Assembly (NCBI RefSeq): GCF_000758625.1
Contig: NZ_CP009283.1
Span: 5,095,501 to 5,159,500, forward strand
Direction: 5' to 3'
Length of the DNA stretch: 64,000 nucleotides
DNA from: Paenibacillus sp. FSL R7-0273
Lineage (GTDB): Bacteria > Bacillota > Bacilli > Paenibacillales > Paenibacillaceae
Shown here piece by piece: positions 24,003-31,191 of the stretch; position 1 is the stretch's first letter; each line of letters begins with the position of its first letter. The translations under genes and the position numbers were made by a program. The notes beneath the pieces are model-generated. The model did no database searches. It saw only the letters and a list, made by a program, of their open reading frames with translations, and was not told the origin of the DNA.

Positions 24003-24149
24003 GCTGCATCCCTCCGTTTAATCGATTACTGGAAAATAACACTTATTAACTTTTTGATAATTTCATTTTGTTAATATCAATTTAGCAGAGGCTCCCTCAG
24101 AATGCAAGGAACATTTTCCAGCAGCTGCTCGTGACAGCTTCCAGGCAAA

Positions 24150-24200
24150 ATAAAACGGCCGCCGTCCCGGGCAAAACCCTGAGGACGAAGGCCGCTTACC
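24150..24200. terminator. Bidirectional terminator-like hairpin
   Basis: CGGCC-GC-CGTCC pairs with GGACG-AA-GGCCG around a long loop, with TTTTATTTT on the minus strand and a CTTTTTATT run on the plus strand. It lies just after the reverse-strand 89-residue membrane protein gene. Confidence 0.65.
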
Positions 24201-24207
24201 TTTTTAT

Positions 24208-24477
24208 TCAATTGTTCAAATAAGTCCAGGACAGAAACACACAAATGGCTGCAGCTCCAAAAAAGATAACAGCAAGCCGGGTATTCGATCTGAATTTGAT
24301 CCCGTATGCCCCAAAAAAGATGGCGGCGGCTACTTTGGCGATACTCTGATAATAGCCGTGATCTGCAAAAAACGAACTGCTGAACACGACCGTTGCAAGC
24401 AGAGAAGCAATAATTAGAATCTTAAACCACAGGGGCTCCCACAAAAATTGCTTATACATCCCGATAATTCTCTGCAT
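24208..24477 (-). CDS. Small three-helix membrane protein
   Basis: An 89-residue protein with three hydrophobic segments (LWFKILIIASLLATVVFSSS, SIAKVAAAIFFGAYGI and LAVIFFGAAAICVFLSW) and short polar loops. I do not recognise the family. AAGGGG is 12 nt before the chosen ATG; an ATG 18 nt further in has no better site. A terminator follows, so it is probably monocistronic. Confidence 0.6.
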   Translation of the reverse strand: MQRIIGMYKQFLWEPLWFKILIIASLLATVVFSSSFFADHGYYQSIAKVAAAIFFGAYGIKFRSNTRLAVIFFGAAAICVFLSWTYLNN

Positions 24478-24701
24478 CGATAGTCAGCCCCTTATGTGTT
24501 TATGCATTTATTCCAGCATACCATCCATACCTTCAGCCGTCATCTGATTCTGAAGCGCTTATCCGGGAAGGTTATATAAGTCTCCATAAGGAATATTAAC
24601 ATATACATTATGAATATCGGAGTTGACCCAAATGGAGGCTATATCAGCAGAGGAAATGATCCTGGATGATCTAATAAAAAACCTTTCATCGTTTATTCGC
24701 T

Positions 24702-25619
24702 TTGAATGTAATTGAAACGACCTCAATCAAACGGGGCTGGCTAAACTTAAAATGGAAAGTTACGACTGAGGCAGGAGAGTTTTTACTTAAACAATATAAC
24801 AAAGAAAGATATAAATTATTTAACCCTGAGGAGCTATTATTTGCATTCTCTCAGCAGATCAGATTGCATGACCAAGGCCTGGTGTGCCCCAAACTGTTAT
24901 CCCATAATGAAGGTATTTTGCTTGAATCGGATAACGGCGAGCTCTTCATGGTGATGGAATATTGTCAGGGCCAATTAATACCACCAGGTAAGACCAATGC
25001 CCGCCAAATATACGATTTAGGCCGGGCAACAGGAAAAATGCACCGAATTTTAAATGACGGGACACTTGGCCTTAATAATAGTCCGCAATTTATTCCTCCA
25101 AGCCGCGAGGAGCGATTAGCACATTGGAGTTTAGTCAGGGAAAAGACTAGAGAAGCTGGTAAACCTCAGCTGCTTGCTGATATAGAAACTCAAATTAAGG
25201 CTACTGAAGAAATGGATGTAGAAATACTTGATTTCCTTCAGGCAGGATGGGCACATCGTGACCTTTGGGCAGATAATCTTTTATTTAATGACAACGGATT
25301 AACAGCAATTCTAGATTTCGATCGGCTAAAGTATGATTATCCGCAATTGGATGTAGCCCGTGCTGTAATATCATGTGCCTTAGATGATCATTTAGATGTC
25401 TCTCTGGCTTCAGCATTTATGGAAGGGTACAGCGAGGAACGGAACGTGGCAGAGGGCTATTTAACGTATTCATTACAGTTGTTGTGGTATATGGAAAGCA
25501 CATGGTGGATTCATGCTAATATGGATCAGCATAGTGTACCGCCAACCCGCTTCGCTAAGGAAATGATTTGGCTTGCTGAAAACCAAAAAAACATACCTGC
25601 TTTATTAGGAAATATGTAG
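24702..25619 (+). CDS. APH/CotS-type phosphotransferase-fold protein, possibly frameshifted at its start
   Basis: A 305-residue kinase-like protein of the aminoglycoside phosphotransferase superfamily, closest in feel to Bacillus spore-coat CotS and homoserine-kinase-like proteins. It has FLLKQYN (ATP-binding Lys), the catalytic loop AHRDLWADNLLFND and the metal-binding ILDFDRLKYD. The only available start is TTG at 24702, which has no ribosome site. A separate ORF starts at ATG 24632 (GGAG upstream) and reads MEAISAEEMILDDLIKNLSS..., ending in TGA in a different frame exactly here. The intact protein probably began at 24632 and a one-base indel near 24700 split it. The substrate is unknown. 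Confidence 0.75.
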   Translation: MNVIETTSIKRGWLNLKWKVTTEAGEFLLKQYNKERYKLFNPEELLFAFSQQIRLHDQGLVCPKLLSHNEGILLESDNGELFMVMEYCQGQLIPPGKTNARQIYDLGRATGKMHRILNDGTLGLNNSPQFIPPSREERLAHWSLVREKTREAGKPQLLADIETQIKATEEMDVEILDFLQAGWAHRDLWADNLLFNDNGLTAILDFDRLKYDYPQLDVARAVISCALDDHLDVSLASAFMEGYSEERNVAEGYLTYSLQLLWYMESTWWIHANMDQHSVPPTRFAKEMIWLAENQKNIPALLGNM

Positions 25620-25712
25620 TCAATTAAAAAATAAAGAGCATTCAGGTTAATGAAACCCCGCAGTTATTCTGGCGTATGACCCTTAATTATATTTTTCCAA
25701 CACGGCTCATGC

Positions 25713-25719
25713 GGAGGTG
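25713..25719 (+). promoter_or_regulatory. Strong Shine-Dalgarno of the yidC leader ORF
   Basis: GGAGGTG lies 7 nt before the CTG at 25727. The closer TTG at 25723 is only 3 nt away and opens a reading that stops within a few codons, so the strong site supports translation of the CTG frame. Confidence 0.7.
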
Positions 25720-25726
25720 AACTTGA

Positions 25727-25975
25727 CTGGAGCATTTTTATGACCTGTTTCAACTGGCACTCTCGATCGCCCTCTTCTCTTCCTTAGTATTACTTCCATT
25801 CACCTACTATTGTTCACCTAAGATACACCGGGATCATGAAATGGCTGCAGCCGGTTCAGCCTGGTATGTGGCCGACAGACTAACGCAGGTGAGTGGTATT
25901 CAGCGGTGGATCGTCCGTATCGCCCGGCGTAGAGAAGCACCGGCTGAAGAAGACCACCGTCCTTCCCCATATTGA
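25727..25975 (+). CDS. MifM-like regulatory leader peptide upstream of yidC (CTG start)
   Basis: An 82-residue ORF with no ATG at its start. CTG at 25727 follows GGAGGTG by 7 nt, and an in-frame TGA at 25724 excludes an earlier start. The product has one membrane segment at about residues 7-29 (LFQLALSIALFSSLVLLPFT) and a soluble C-terminal part. Residues 58-62 read I-Q-R-W-I, followed by the basic run R64-R69, and Glu74-Glu75-Asp76. As I recall it, B. subtilis MifM has the same Ile-x-x-Trp-Ile element, followed at almost the same distance by an acidic cluster, and arrests the ribosome there. The stop is 30 nt before yidC and the ORF end pairs with the yidC ribosome site. The likely role is a nascent-chain sensor: its membrane segment is a YidC/Sec substrate, and arrest opens yidC translation. 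The homology is inferred from pattern and position, not from a search. Confidence 0.75.
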   Translation: MEHFYDLFQLALSIALFSSLVLLPFTYYCSPKIHRDHEMAAAGSAWYVADRLTQVSGIQRWIVRIARRREAPAEEDHRPSPY

Positions 25976-26001
25976 TATCCATACATTCAATTAGGGAGGA
26001 C
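25959..26001 (+). promoter_or_regulatory. Hairpin sequestering the yidC Shine-Dalgarno
   Basis: GTCCTTCCC at 25959-25967, in the last codons of the leader ORF, pairs with GGGAGGAC at 25994-26001 through eight base pairs with one bulged T. This buries the yidC ribosome site AGGGAGG (25993-25999). Inside the loop, ATTGA (25971-25975, containing the leader stop) pairs with TCAAT (25987-25991). A ribosome stopped at the Glu-Glu-Asp codons (25946-25954) would cover the 5' arm and free the site. Confidence 0.7.
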
Positions 26002-26005
26002 AACA

Positions 26006-26830
26006 ATGAAAAAGATTCGTTTGCTCCAAAAATGGGCCAAGCCCCTTCTCGTCCTGCTGACCGGGCTGATTCCGGTCCTTGTGCTCAGCGGGTGTTCAGC
26101 AGCATCCCCAACAGATCCGATTCATGCTGATTCGGCAGGAATATTTGATCACTTTTTGATTTATCCCTTTTCGCTCATGATCAAATTCTTCGCGGATGCC
26201 TTTCACGGAAACTACGGACTATCGATCGTGCTGATGACCCTGATCATCAGGCTTGCGATTATGCCGCTCATGATGAACCAAACTAAAAAACAGACGAACA
26301 TGAAAGAAAAGATGGCCGTGCTGCAGCCGGAATTAACTGCACTCAATGAAAAGTATAAGAACGATAGCAGTGCGGATGCAAAAAAACAACAGCAAGCCGA
26401 GATGCTGCAGCTGTACCAGAAGCATCAATTTAATCCCCTGGGCATGGGATGTTTACCGATGCTGCTCCAATGGCCGATCACGCTCGCATTCTATTACGCC
26501 ATCCGCCGTACCCCGGAGATTGCAGCCCACGATTTTTTGTGGTTCAACCTGGGGACAGCCGATATGATTCTGCCGCTGATTGCCGCTGCTGTGTATTACA
26601 TTCAGTTCCGGGTTGCTCAATCCGCTTCAGCGCAGCCTCAGCAAAATCAAAATAGCCAAATGGCGTTCCTCGGATTGCTGTCACCGGTCATGATGGGTGT
26701 ATTTTCTTATCAGATGCCCGCCGCTTTACCATTGTATTGGGCAGTTGGCGGCATATTCATTATCGTGCAGACGATTATACTTAATAAAATGTATACTAAG
26801 CCTAATGTAGCGAAACAGAATCTAAGTTAA
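26006..26830 (+). CDS. yidC: YidC/Oxa1-family membrane protein insertase (lipoprotein type)
   Basis: A 274-residue insertase of the Gram-positive YidC type. The signal region ends in the lipobox VLSGC (Cys about 31). The five core membrane segments follow: NYGLSIVLMTLIIRLAIMPL carries the conserved Arg in the first core helix, then a Lys/Glu-rich cytoplasmic hairpin (ELTALNEKYKNDSSADAKKQ), GCLPMLLQWPITLAFYYAI, the middle segments, and PLYWAVGGIFIIVQTIILNK. It inserts small membrane proteins alone or with Sec. It is preceded by the MifM-like leader and a hairpin over its ribosome site, which matches the arrangement of the stress-induced YidC2 of B. subtilis; a constitutive SpoIIIJ-type copy would then be expected elsewhere. 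Confidence 0.93.
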   Translation: MKKIRLLQKWAKPLLVLLTGLIPVLVLSGCSAASPTDPIHADSAGIFDHFLIYPFSLMIKFFADAFHGNYGLSIVLMTLIIRLAIMPLMMNQTKKQTNMKEKMAVLQPELTALNEKYKNDSSADAKKQQQAEMLQLYQKHQFNPLGMGCLPMLLQWPITLAFYYAIRRTPEIAAHDFLWFNLGTADMILPLIAAAVYYIQFRVAQSASAQPQQNQNSQMAFLGLLSPVMMGVFSYQMPAALPLYWAVGGIFIIVQTIILNKMYTKPNVAKQNLS

Positions 26831-26870
26831 CGGCTTTTCACGCTGAATTCTCAGACTGGCTCCATACAAA

Positions 26871-26925
26871 AGCGGCTGTCCGGACATCCTTTTCATGTCT
26901 CCGGCAGCCGCTGTTTTCTTTTTAA
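26871..26925. terminator. Strong terminator after yidC
   Basis: AGCGGCTGTCCGGACAT pairs with ATGTCTCCGGCAGCCGCT (one mismatched pair) and is followed by GTTTTCTTTTT on the plus strand. It separates yidC from the convergent lipoprotein gene at 26932. Confidence 0.9.
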
Positions 26926-26931
26926 AATGTA

Positions 26932-27312
26932 TTATTCAGTAGTAAACTTTATCTCGTAGCTGCCCTTCGCGCTTTTTCCGGTGATAATAAACTTGTAGGC
27001 TCCATCCTTGTCTGCCTCAATCCTTTCACTTCCTGCTTCACCCGTATTGAAGTCCTTAACCAGCTCACCATCGGGATCGTATAGCTCTATCGTCAGCTCT
27101 CCCTTTTCCACCTTGGACTTATAATCAACAGCAAGCGTCTCCCCGCTTTTGAGCTTAACCTTCTTATCGTCCGTACCGCTGAACAGCTTATAGGAGGCCT
27201 TAACTTTAGAGCCGGATTCAGAACCTACGAACATTAGCTTTTTATCACAGGCGGTCAGCAGCATTGCCAGCACCAGCATCAGCATTACCGGCACAATCCA
27301 TTTTTTCTTCAT
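26932..27312 (-). CDS. Small lipoprotein of the ECF sigma operon
   Basis: A 126-residue lipoprotein with a signal segment and the lipobox LTAC (Cys about 22), then DKKLMFVGSES. The mature part is a beta-rich domain of alternating polar and hydrophobic residues (KLKSGETLAVDYKSKVEKGE, LTIELYDPDGELVKDFNTGE, YKFIITGKSAKGSYEIKF), which looks like a small beta-sandwich. I do not recognise the family. It is the last gene of the run sigma factor, membrane protein, zinc-ribbon membrane protein, lipoprotein, so it is probably part of that envelope-stress unit. Confidence 0.75.
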   Translation of the reverse strand: MKKKWIVPVMLMLVLAMLLTACDKKLMFVGSESGSKVKASYKLFSGTDDKKVKLKSGETLAVDYKSKVEKGELTIELYDPDGELVKDFNTGEAGSERIEADKDGAYKFIITGKSAKGSYEIKFTTE

Positions 27313-27325
27313 CTCTTGACACTCC

Positions 27326-27709
27326 TTATGGGTGGATTAAGTTGCCGCAGTGAGGGCACTGCACGGGGTTATTGCCCGGATCAGCCGCCGCAGGAGTATG
27401 CTGCTGTCTGCGGGCAAATAAATATAGAAGAAGTCCAATAAAGTTGGGAATATAAATGACGGCCAGCATCCACAGCCATGGATTCATTTTTCTCCTGGAA
27501 GCATCTTTATAGATGAACACTGCAATAAGCACATTCAAGGCTATATACAGCAGCATAAGCCCTGCAATCACCGTGAGCCAGCCATAGTCATCCTCAAATA
27601 CCTCTTGTATTGAAGGAGCCATTACAATGAAAACTGCCCCAAATCCCAATACGACAATCGTTGTAAACGCCCAAAAAATAAACCTTTCAAGCCCTGCCCG
27701 TTTCTTCAT
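27326..27709 (-). CDS. Membrane protein with PLDc_N-like segment and C-terminal zinc ribbon
   Basis: A 127-residue protein with about three membrane segments. The third is WLWMLAVIYIPNFIGLLLYL, typical of the PLDc_N (phospholipase D nuclease N-terminal) helix pair, followed by FARR. The C-terminus ends in QCPHCGNLIHP, which provides only one Cys pair of a zinc ribbon. The start at 27709 is chosen because AAGGGAG precedes it; a GTG/ATG upstream would add 11 residues. The role is unknown, but it is co-transcribed with an ECF sigma gene. Confidence 0.7.
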   Translation of the reverse strand: MKKRAGLERFIFWAFTTIVVLGFGAVFIVMAPSIQEVFEDDYGWLTVIAGLMLLYIALNVLIAVFIYKDASRRKMNPWLWMLAVIYIPNFIGLLLYLFARRQQHTPAAADPGNNPVQCPHCGNLIHP

Positions 27710-27745
27710 AGTACTCCCTTCTGAAAAAGATATAGTCCGCATAAT

Positions 27746-28054
27746 CTAATTCACCGAAGCCTCCAAAGAGCCACCGGAAACGTTGTAAACCAAGAGGATT
27801 GCTGCAATGACCTCAAATAAGGCAAACACCAGCAATATAACTATTTTCCAGAAAACAAAGAGCGGGCTGGCCAGCAGAAACACTCCCAGAATAAGCGCAA
27901 CAATGATATTCAGTGCAGCTGCGCTGATTAAAATACCGATGGGCTGGCTGTCATTGATTCTCCGGAGTGTGCCGGCAACCAGCTGAGCCGGTGCGGCTAC
28001 AGGTGCGTTGAAGTATTCTTTTAACAGCTGCTCATTTTCCATTGGCTCATTCAT
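27746..28054 (-). CDS. Two-helix membrane protein next to ECF sigma (possible anti-sigma factor)
   Basis: A 102-residue protein with a cytoplasmic N-terminal part of about 38 residues (MNEPMENEQLLKEYFNAPVA) and two long hydrophobic segments (PIGILISAAALNIIVALILG and WKIVILLVFALFEVIAAILL). It overlaps the sigma gene by 8 nt, the usual position for the sigma factor's regulator. The short cytosolic segment could bind the sigma factor, but no zinc-binding anti-sigma motif is present. The assignment is inferred from context. Confidence 0.65.
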   Translation of the reverse strand: MNEPMENEQLLKEYFNAPVAAPAQLVAGTLRRINDSQPIGILISAAALNIIVALILGVFLLASPLFVFWKIVILLVFALFEVIAAILLVYNVSGGSLEASVN

Positions 28055-28613
28055 ACACTCGCTCCCCCATTGCTGCTTTCAGCAGTTTTTTCCCTTGATT
28101 CAGTCTGGACTTCACGGTCCCCAGCGGCACATCAAGCACCTCTCCGATACTTTCATAGCTGAATTCTTCATAATAAAACAAAATTAACGGGGCAAGATAA
28201 CGCTTGGGTAGCGTACGCAGGCATTGCTCAAGGTACAGAACCTCTTCTTTTTTTACGAGAAAATCTTCTGTTAACGGTGAGGCATCTCTGGGTTCCTTCA
28301 TTCTGCTGTTGTCGTCCATCCAGGCCAGCGTCAGGCGTTCACGCAGCTTTTTCCATTTCCGGTACCGGTCCTTATGGATATTGACGGCCACCTGAAACAG
28401 CCAGGCTTTGAACGGCCGCTCCGGATCGTACTTCTCCAGCTTGCGGAGCACACGTACCCATACCTCCTGAAATAAATCCTCTGCCTCCTGCCGGTCCAGA
28501 GAAAGGTGACAGCAAAACCGGAATAAATCATCCCTGTACCGGTCAATTAATTGTGCGAGCGCCGCCTGCTGTCCAGATCTATAGCTATCTACAAGCTGTC
28601 TGTCGCTAATCAT
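28047..28613 (-). CDS. ECF-type RNA polymerase sigma factor
   Basis: A 188-residue sigma-70 family factor with region 2 (LFRFCCHLSLDRQEAEDLFQ, then EVWVRVLRKLEKYDPERPFK) and region 4 (LRTLPKRYLAPLILFYYEEF, then SYESIGEVLDVPLGTVKSRL). There is no region 3 between them, as in other ECF factors. It heads the operon with a probable membrane regulator, a PLDc_N-like protein and a lipoprotein. Such units usually respond to envelope stress. A weak ECF-like promoter lies upstream. Confidence 0.92.
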   Translation of the reverse strand: MISDRQLVDSYRSGQQAALAQLIDRYRDDLFRFCCHLSLDRQEAEDLFQEVWVRVLRKLEKYDPERPFKAWLFQVAVNIHKDRYRKWKKLRERLTLAWMDDNSRMKEPRDASPLTEDFLVKKEEVLYLEQCLRTLPKRYLAPLILFYYEEFSYESIGEVLDVPLGTVKSRLNQGKKLLKAAMGERVYE

Positions 28614-28645
28614 TCTCCCCCTCCGTCTGCTCTGTCATCTTACAT

Positions 28646-28672
28646 TACGAATCATCAGGAGACTTTGTTCGA
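28646..28672 (-). promoter_or_regulatory. Possible ECF-type autoregulatory promoter
   Basis: On the minus strand TCGAAC is followed after 17 nt by CGTA, a loose match to the TGAAAC/CGTC ECF promoter pattern, 33 nt before the sigma gene start. It is consistent with autoregulation, but the -35 match is weak. Confidence 0.35.
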
Positions 28673-28836
28673 AATTTCACAAGAAAAGTTGTGTGCTTAG
28701 ACAGCACGCTCTCTTATGGTGCATTGTTCATACATTCTACACAATTGCCGGGGCCGTTGCAGGGTAATTTATTATGGAGTCTATTCTGTGTTGTACTCTC
28801 TTCTTATGAACGACTTGTGAACTTGAGAATGTGCGC

Positions 28837-28865
28837 TTGACAAATAATAATTTCTAGATGATAAT
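28837..28865 (+). promoter_or_regulatory. Sigma-A promoter of ahpCF
   Basis: TTGACA (28837-28842), a 17-nt spacer and GATAAT (28860-28865) form a near-consensus promoter. The start site would fall about 75 nt before the ahpC ATG. The -10 box is embedded in the Fur/PerR-like palindrome. Confidence 0.85.
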
Positions 28866-28873
28866 AATTATCA
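28859..28873. promoter_or_regulatory. Fur/PerR-type 7-1-7 box over the ahpC -10 element
   Basis: TGATAATAATTATCA is a perfect 7-1-7 palindrome. It equals the B. subtilis Fur consensus (TGATAATNATTATCA) and differs by one base per half-site from the PerR box (TTATAATNATTATAA). Binding here would block RNA polymerase, giving iron- or peroxide-responsive derepression. Confidence 0.85.
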
Positions 28874-28946
28874 ATAAAGAAATGCTATTCAATAGCAAAT
28901 CAAAAAAGCCGCATTTATGCAGGCACACCTTAGGAGGAAAATTAAT

Positions 28947-29510
28947 ATGTCCCTGATTGGAAAAGAAGTACTGCCGTTCAAAGCATCTGCCTACCACAAT
29001 GGAAGCTTCATCGATGTGTCCGAAGCTGATTTCAAAGGTAAATGGAGCGTAGTTTGCTTCTACCCTGCAGATTTCACTTTCGTATGTCCAACTGAGCTGG
29101 AAGACATGCAGAACGAATACGAAACTTTGAAGAGCCTGGGTGTTGAGGTGTACTCTGTTTCTACCGATACCCACTTTACACATAAAGCATGGCACGATAG
29201 CTCCGAAGCCATCGGCAAAATCACATACATCATGATCGGTGATCCGTCCCACACCATCTCCCGCAACTTCGATGTTCTGATTGAAGAAGCCGGTATGGCT
29301 GACCGCGGTACCTTCATCATTGACCCTGACGGCGTAATTCAGGCTGTCGAAATCAATGCAGACGGCATCGGCCGTGATGCCAGCATCCTGGTCAACAAGA
29401 TCAAGGCTGCACAGTACGTTCGTAACAACCCAGGTGAAGTATGCCCGGCCAAATGGCAGGAAGGCAGCACAACCCTGAAACCAAGCCTTGACCTCGTAGG
29501 CAAAATCTAA
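28947..29510 (+). CDS. ahpC: Alkyl hydroperoxide reductase subunit C (peroxiredoxin)
   Basis: A 187-residue typical 2-Cys peroxiredoxin. The peroxidatic Cys lies in [18 protein letters not shown] (about 47) and the resolving Cys in GEVCPAKW (about 166). The enzyme reduces peroxides and is recycled by AhpF. The start is set at 28947, with AGGAGG 11 nt upstream; an in-frame ATG 30 nt earlier is upstream of that site and would give an untypical N-terminus. It is followed after 14 nt by ahpF. The promoter carries a Fur/PerR-like box, so it probably responds to peroxide and metal state. Confidence 0.97.
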   Translation: MSLIGKEVLPFKASAYHNGSFIDVSEADFKGKWSVVCFYPADFTFVCPTELEDMQNEYETLKSLGVEVYSVSTDTHFTHKAWHDSSEAIGKITYIMIGDPSHTISRNFDVLIEEAGMADRGTFIIDPDGVIQAVEINADGIGRDASILVNKIKAAQYVRNNPGEVCPAKWQEGSTTLKPSLDLVGKI

Positions 29511-29524
29511 GGAGCGGATGAATA

Positions 29525-31054
29525 ATGGCGCTTGATGCGGATATCAAAGCACAATTAGCGCAGTATCTTCAGCTCATGGAGGGCGAGGTACTGCTGAAGG
29601 TCAGCGCCGGAGACGACAGCGTTTCGCAAGAAATGCTGTCTCTGGTGAATGAGCTGGCCGAAATGTCGGCCAATATCAAAGTAGAACATACTGCACTTCC
29701 GCGCACGCCAAGCTTCAGCGTGAATCGTCCGGGCGAAGATACCGGCGTTACCTTTGCTGGCGTACCGCTCGGCCATGAATTCACCTCACTGGTGCTGGCC
29801 CTGCTGCAGGTAAGCGGCAGAGCTCCAAAGGCGGAGCAGGCGACTATTGATCAGATCAAGGGCCTCAAGGGTGAATACCACTTCGAGACCTATATCAGCC
29901 TGACCTGCCACAACTGCCCGGATGTGGTACAGGCGCTCAACCTGATGAGCGTACTTAACAGCGGCGTAACCAGTACTATGATCGATGGTGCTGCTTTCAA
30001 GAGCGAAGTTGAGAGCAAGGATGTTATGGCGGTACCGTCCGTCTACCTGAACGGCGAGTTCTTTGGCAGCGGCCGGATGACCGCGGAAGAAATTCTCGCT
30101 AAGCTGGGTACCGGACCGGATGCTTCCGAATTATCCGACAAGGCACCATTTGATGTACTGGTGGTTGGCGGCGGTCCTGCCGGCGCGAGTGCGGCTATCT
30201 ATGCCGCCCGTAAAGGGATCCGCACCGGTATCGTCGCTGAGCGCTTCGGCGGCCAGGTTATGGAGACGATGGGCATTGAGAACTTCATCGGTACGAAGTA
30301 CACCGAAGGTCCGAAGCTCGCTGCGAGCCTGGAGGAGCACGTGAAGGAATACGAGATCGATGTGATGAAGACTCTGCGGGCCAAGCGCCTGGAGAAGAAG
30401 GAACTCATCGAAATCGAGCTGGAGAACGGTGCCGTGCTGAAGAGCAAGACGGTTATCCTCTCTACTGGCGCCCGCTGGCGTAATGTGGGGGTTCCAGGCG
30501 AAGCCGAGTTCAAGAACAAAGGCGTAGCGTACTGCCCGCACTGTGACGGCCCGCTCTTCACCGGCAAGCATGTTGCCGTAATCGGCGGCGGCAACTCCGG
30601 TATCGAAGCGGCGATTGACCTGGCGGGTATCGTCAGCCATGTAACCGTTCTGGAATTCATGCCTGAGCTGAAGGCAGACTCTGTGCTTCAAAAGCGTCTG
30701 TACAGCCTGCCTAACGTAACCGTGCATAAGAACGTTCAGACCAAGGAAATTACAGGCACTGACAAGGTGAACGGCATTACCTTTATCGAACGCGACACCG
30801 GTACGGAGCAGCATGTTGAGCTTGAAGGTGTATTCGTCCAAATCGGCCTTGTGCCGAACACCGACTGGCTTGCGGATTCACTGGAGCGTACCCGCTTCGG
30901 CGAAATCGTCGTCGACAGCCACGGTGCAACCAGCATTCCGGGTGTGTTCGCCGCAGGCGACTGCACCAACAGCCCGTTCAAGCAGATCATCATCTCCATG
31001 GGCTCCGGCGCAACCGCCGCCCTGGGTGCATTCGATTATCTGATCCGCAATTAA
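29525..31054 (+). CDS. ahpF: Alkyl hydroperoxide reductase subunit F (flavoprotein)
   Basis: A 509-residue flavoenzyme that transfers electrons from NADH to AhpC. The N-terminal two-fold thioredoxin-like domain has the redox pair in [15 protein letters not shown]-binding GxGxxG motif is at [17 protein letters not shown] (about 213), the NAD-binding one at [18 protein letters not shown], and the thioredoxin-reductase-type active site is [11 protein letters not shown]. The C-terminal FAD contact is [14 protein letters not shown]. It is the usual length and is followed by a terminator. Confidence 0.97.
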   Translation: MALDADIKAQLAQYLQLMEGEVLLKVSAGDDSVSQEMLSLVNELAEMSANIKVEHTALPRTPSFSVNRPGEDTGVTFAGVPLGHEFTSLVLALLQVSGRAPKAEQATIDQIKGLKGEYHFETYISLTCHNCPDVVQALNLMSVLNSGVTSTMIDGAAFKSEVESKDVMAVPSVYLNGEFFGSGRMTAEEILAKLGTGPDASELSDKAPFDVLVVGGGPAGASAAIYAARKGIRTGIVAERFGGQVMETMGIENFIGTKYTEGPKLAASLEEHVKEYEIDVMKTLRAKRLEKKELIEIELENGAVLKSKTVILSTGARWRNVGVPGEAEFKNKGVAYCPHCDGPLFTGKHVAVIGGGNSGIEAAIDLAGIVSHVTVLEFMPELKADSVLQKRLYSLPNVTVHKNVQTKEITGTDKVNGITFIERDTGTEQHVELEGVFVQIGLVPNTDWLADSLERTRFGEIVVDSHGATSIPGVFAAGDCTNSPFKQIIISMGSGATAALGAFDYLIRN

Positions 31055-31065
31055 TCCGGCATTAT

Positions 31066-31122
31066 AAATAACCGGTTCTGCAGTTTACCCCCATGGGCTG
31101 CGGAACCGGTTTTAATTTTGTG
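31066..31122 (+). terminator. Terminator after ahpF
   Basis: ACCGGTTCTGCAG pairs with CTGCGGAACCGGT around a CCCCATGG-containing loop, followed by TTTTAATTTTG. Confidence 0.88.
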
Positions 31123-31191
31123 TAGCTTTTTGTAGTCAGATATCCTTTCTGAGATGTCGGACGGTATGATGCGGTATGAGCGTATCAATGA

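Larger units (their letters stand above)
28614..28946. promoter_or_regulatory. Gap between ECF sigma and ahpC genes
   Basis: The 333-nt divergent gap holds the weak ECF-type promoter on the left and a strong sigma-A promoter with a Fur/PerR box on the right. The roughly 160 nt between them contain only AT-rich sequence with no other signal that I can support. Confidence 0.5.

Noticed and set aside
24003..24207. NAD-type riboswitch before pnuC
   Set aside because: I could not find the conserved core or pairing of a known pnuC-associated riboswitch.
25818..26006. Minus-strand ORF of 62 codons over the yidC leader
   Set aside because: The plus-strand frame has a strong ribosome site, membrane segment and arrest-like motif; the minus frame has none.
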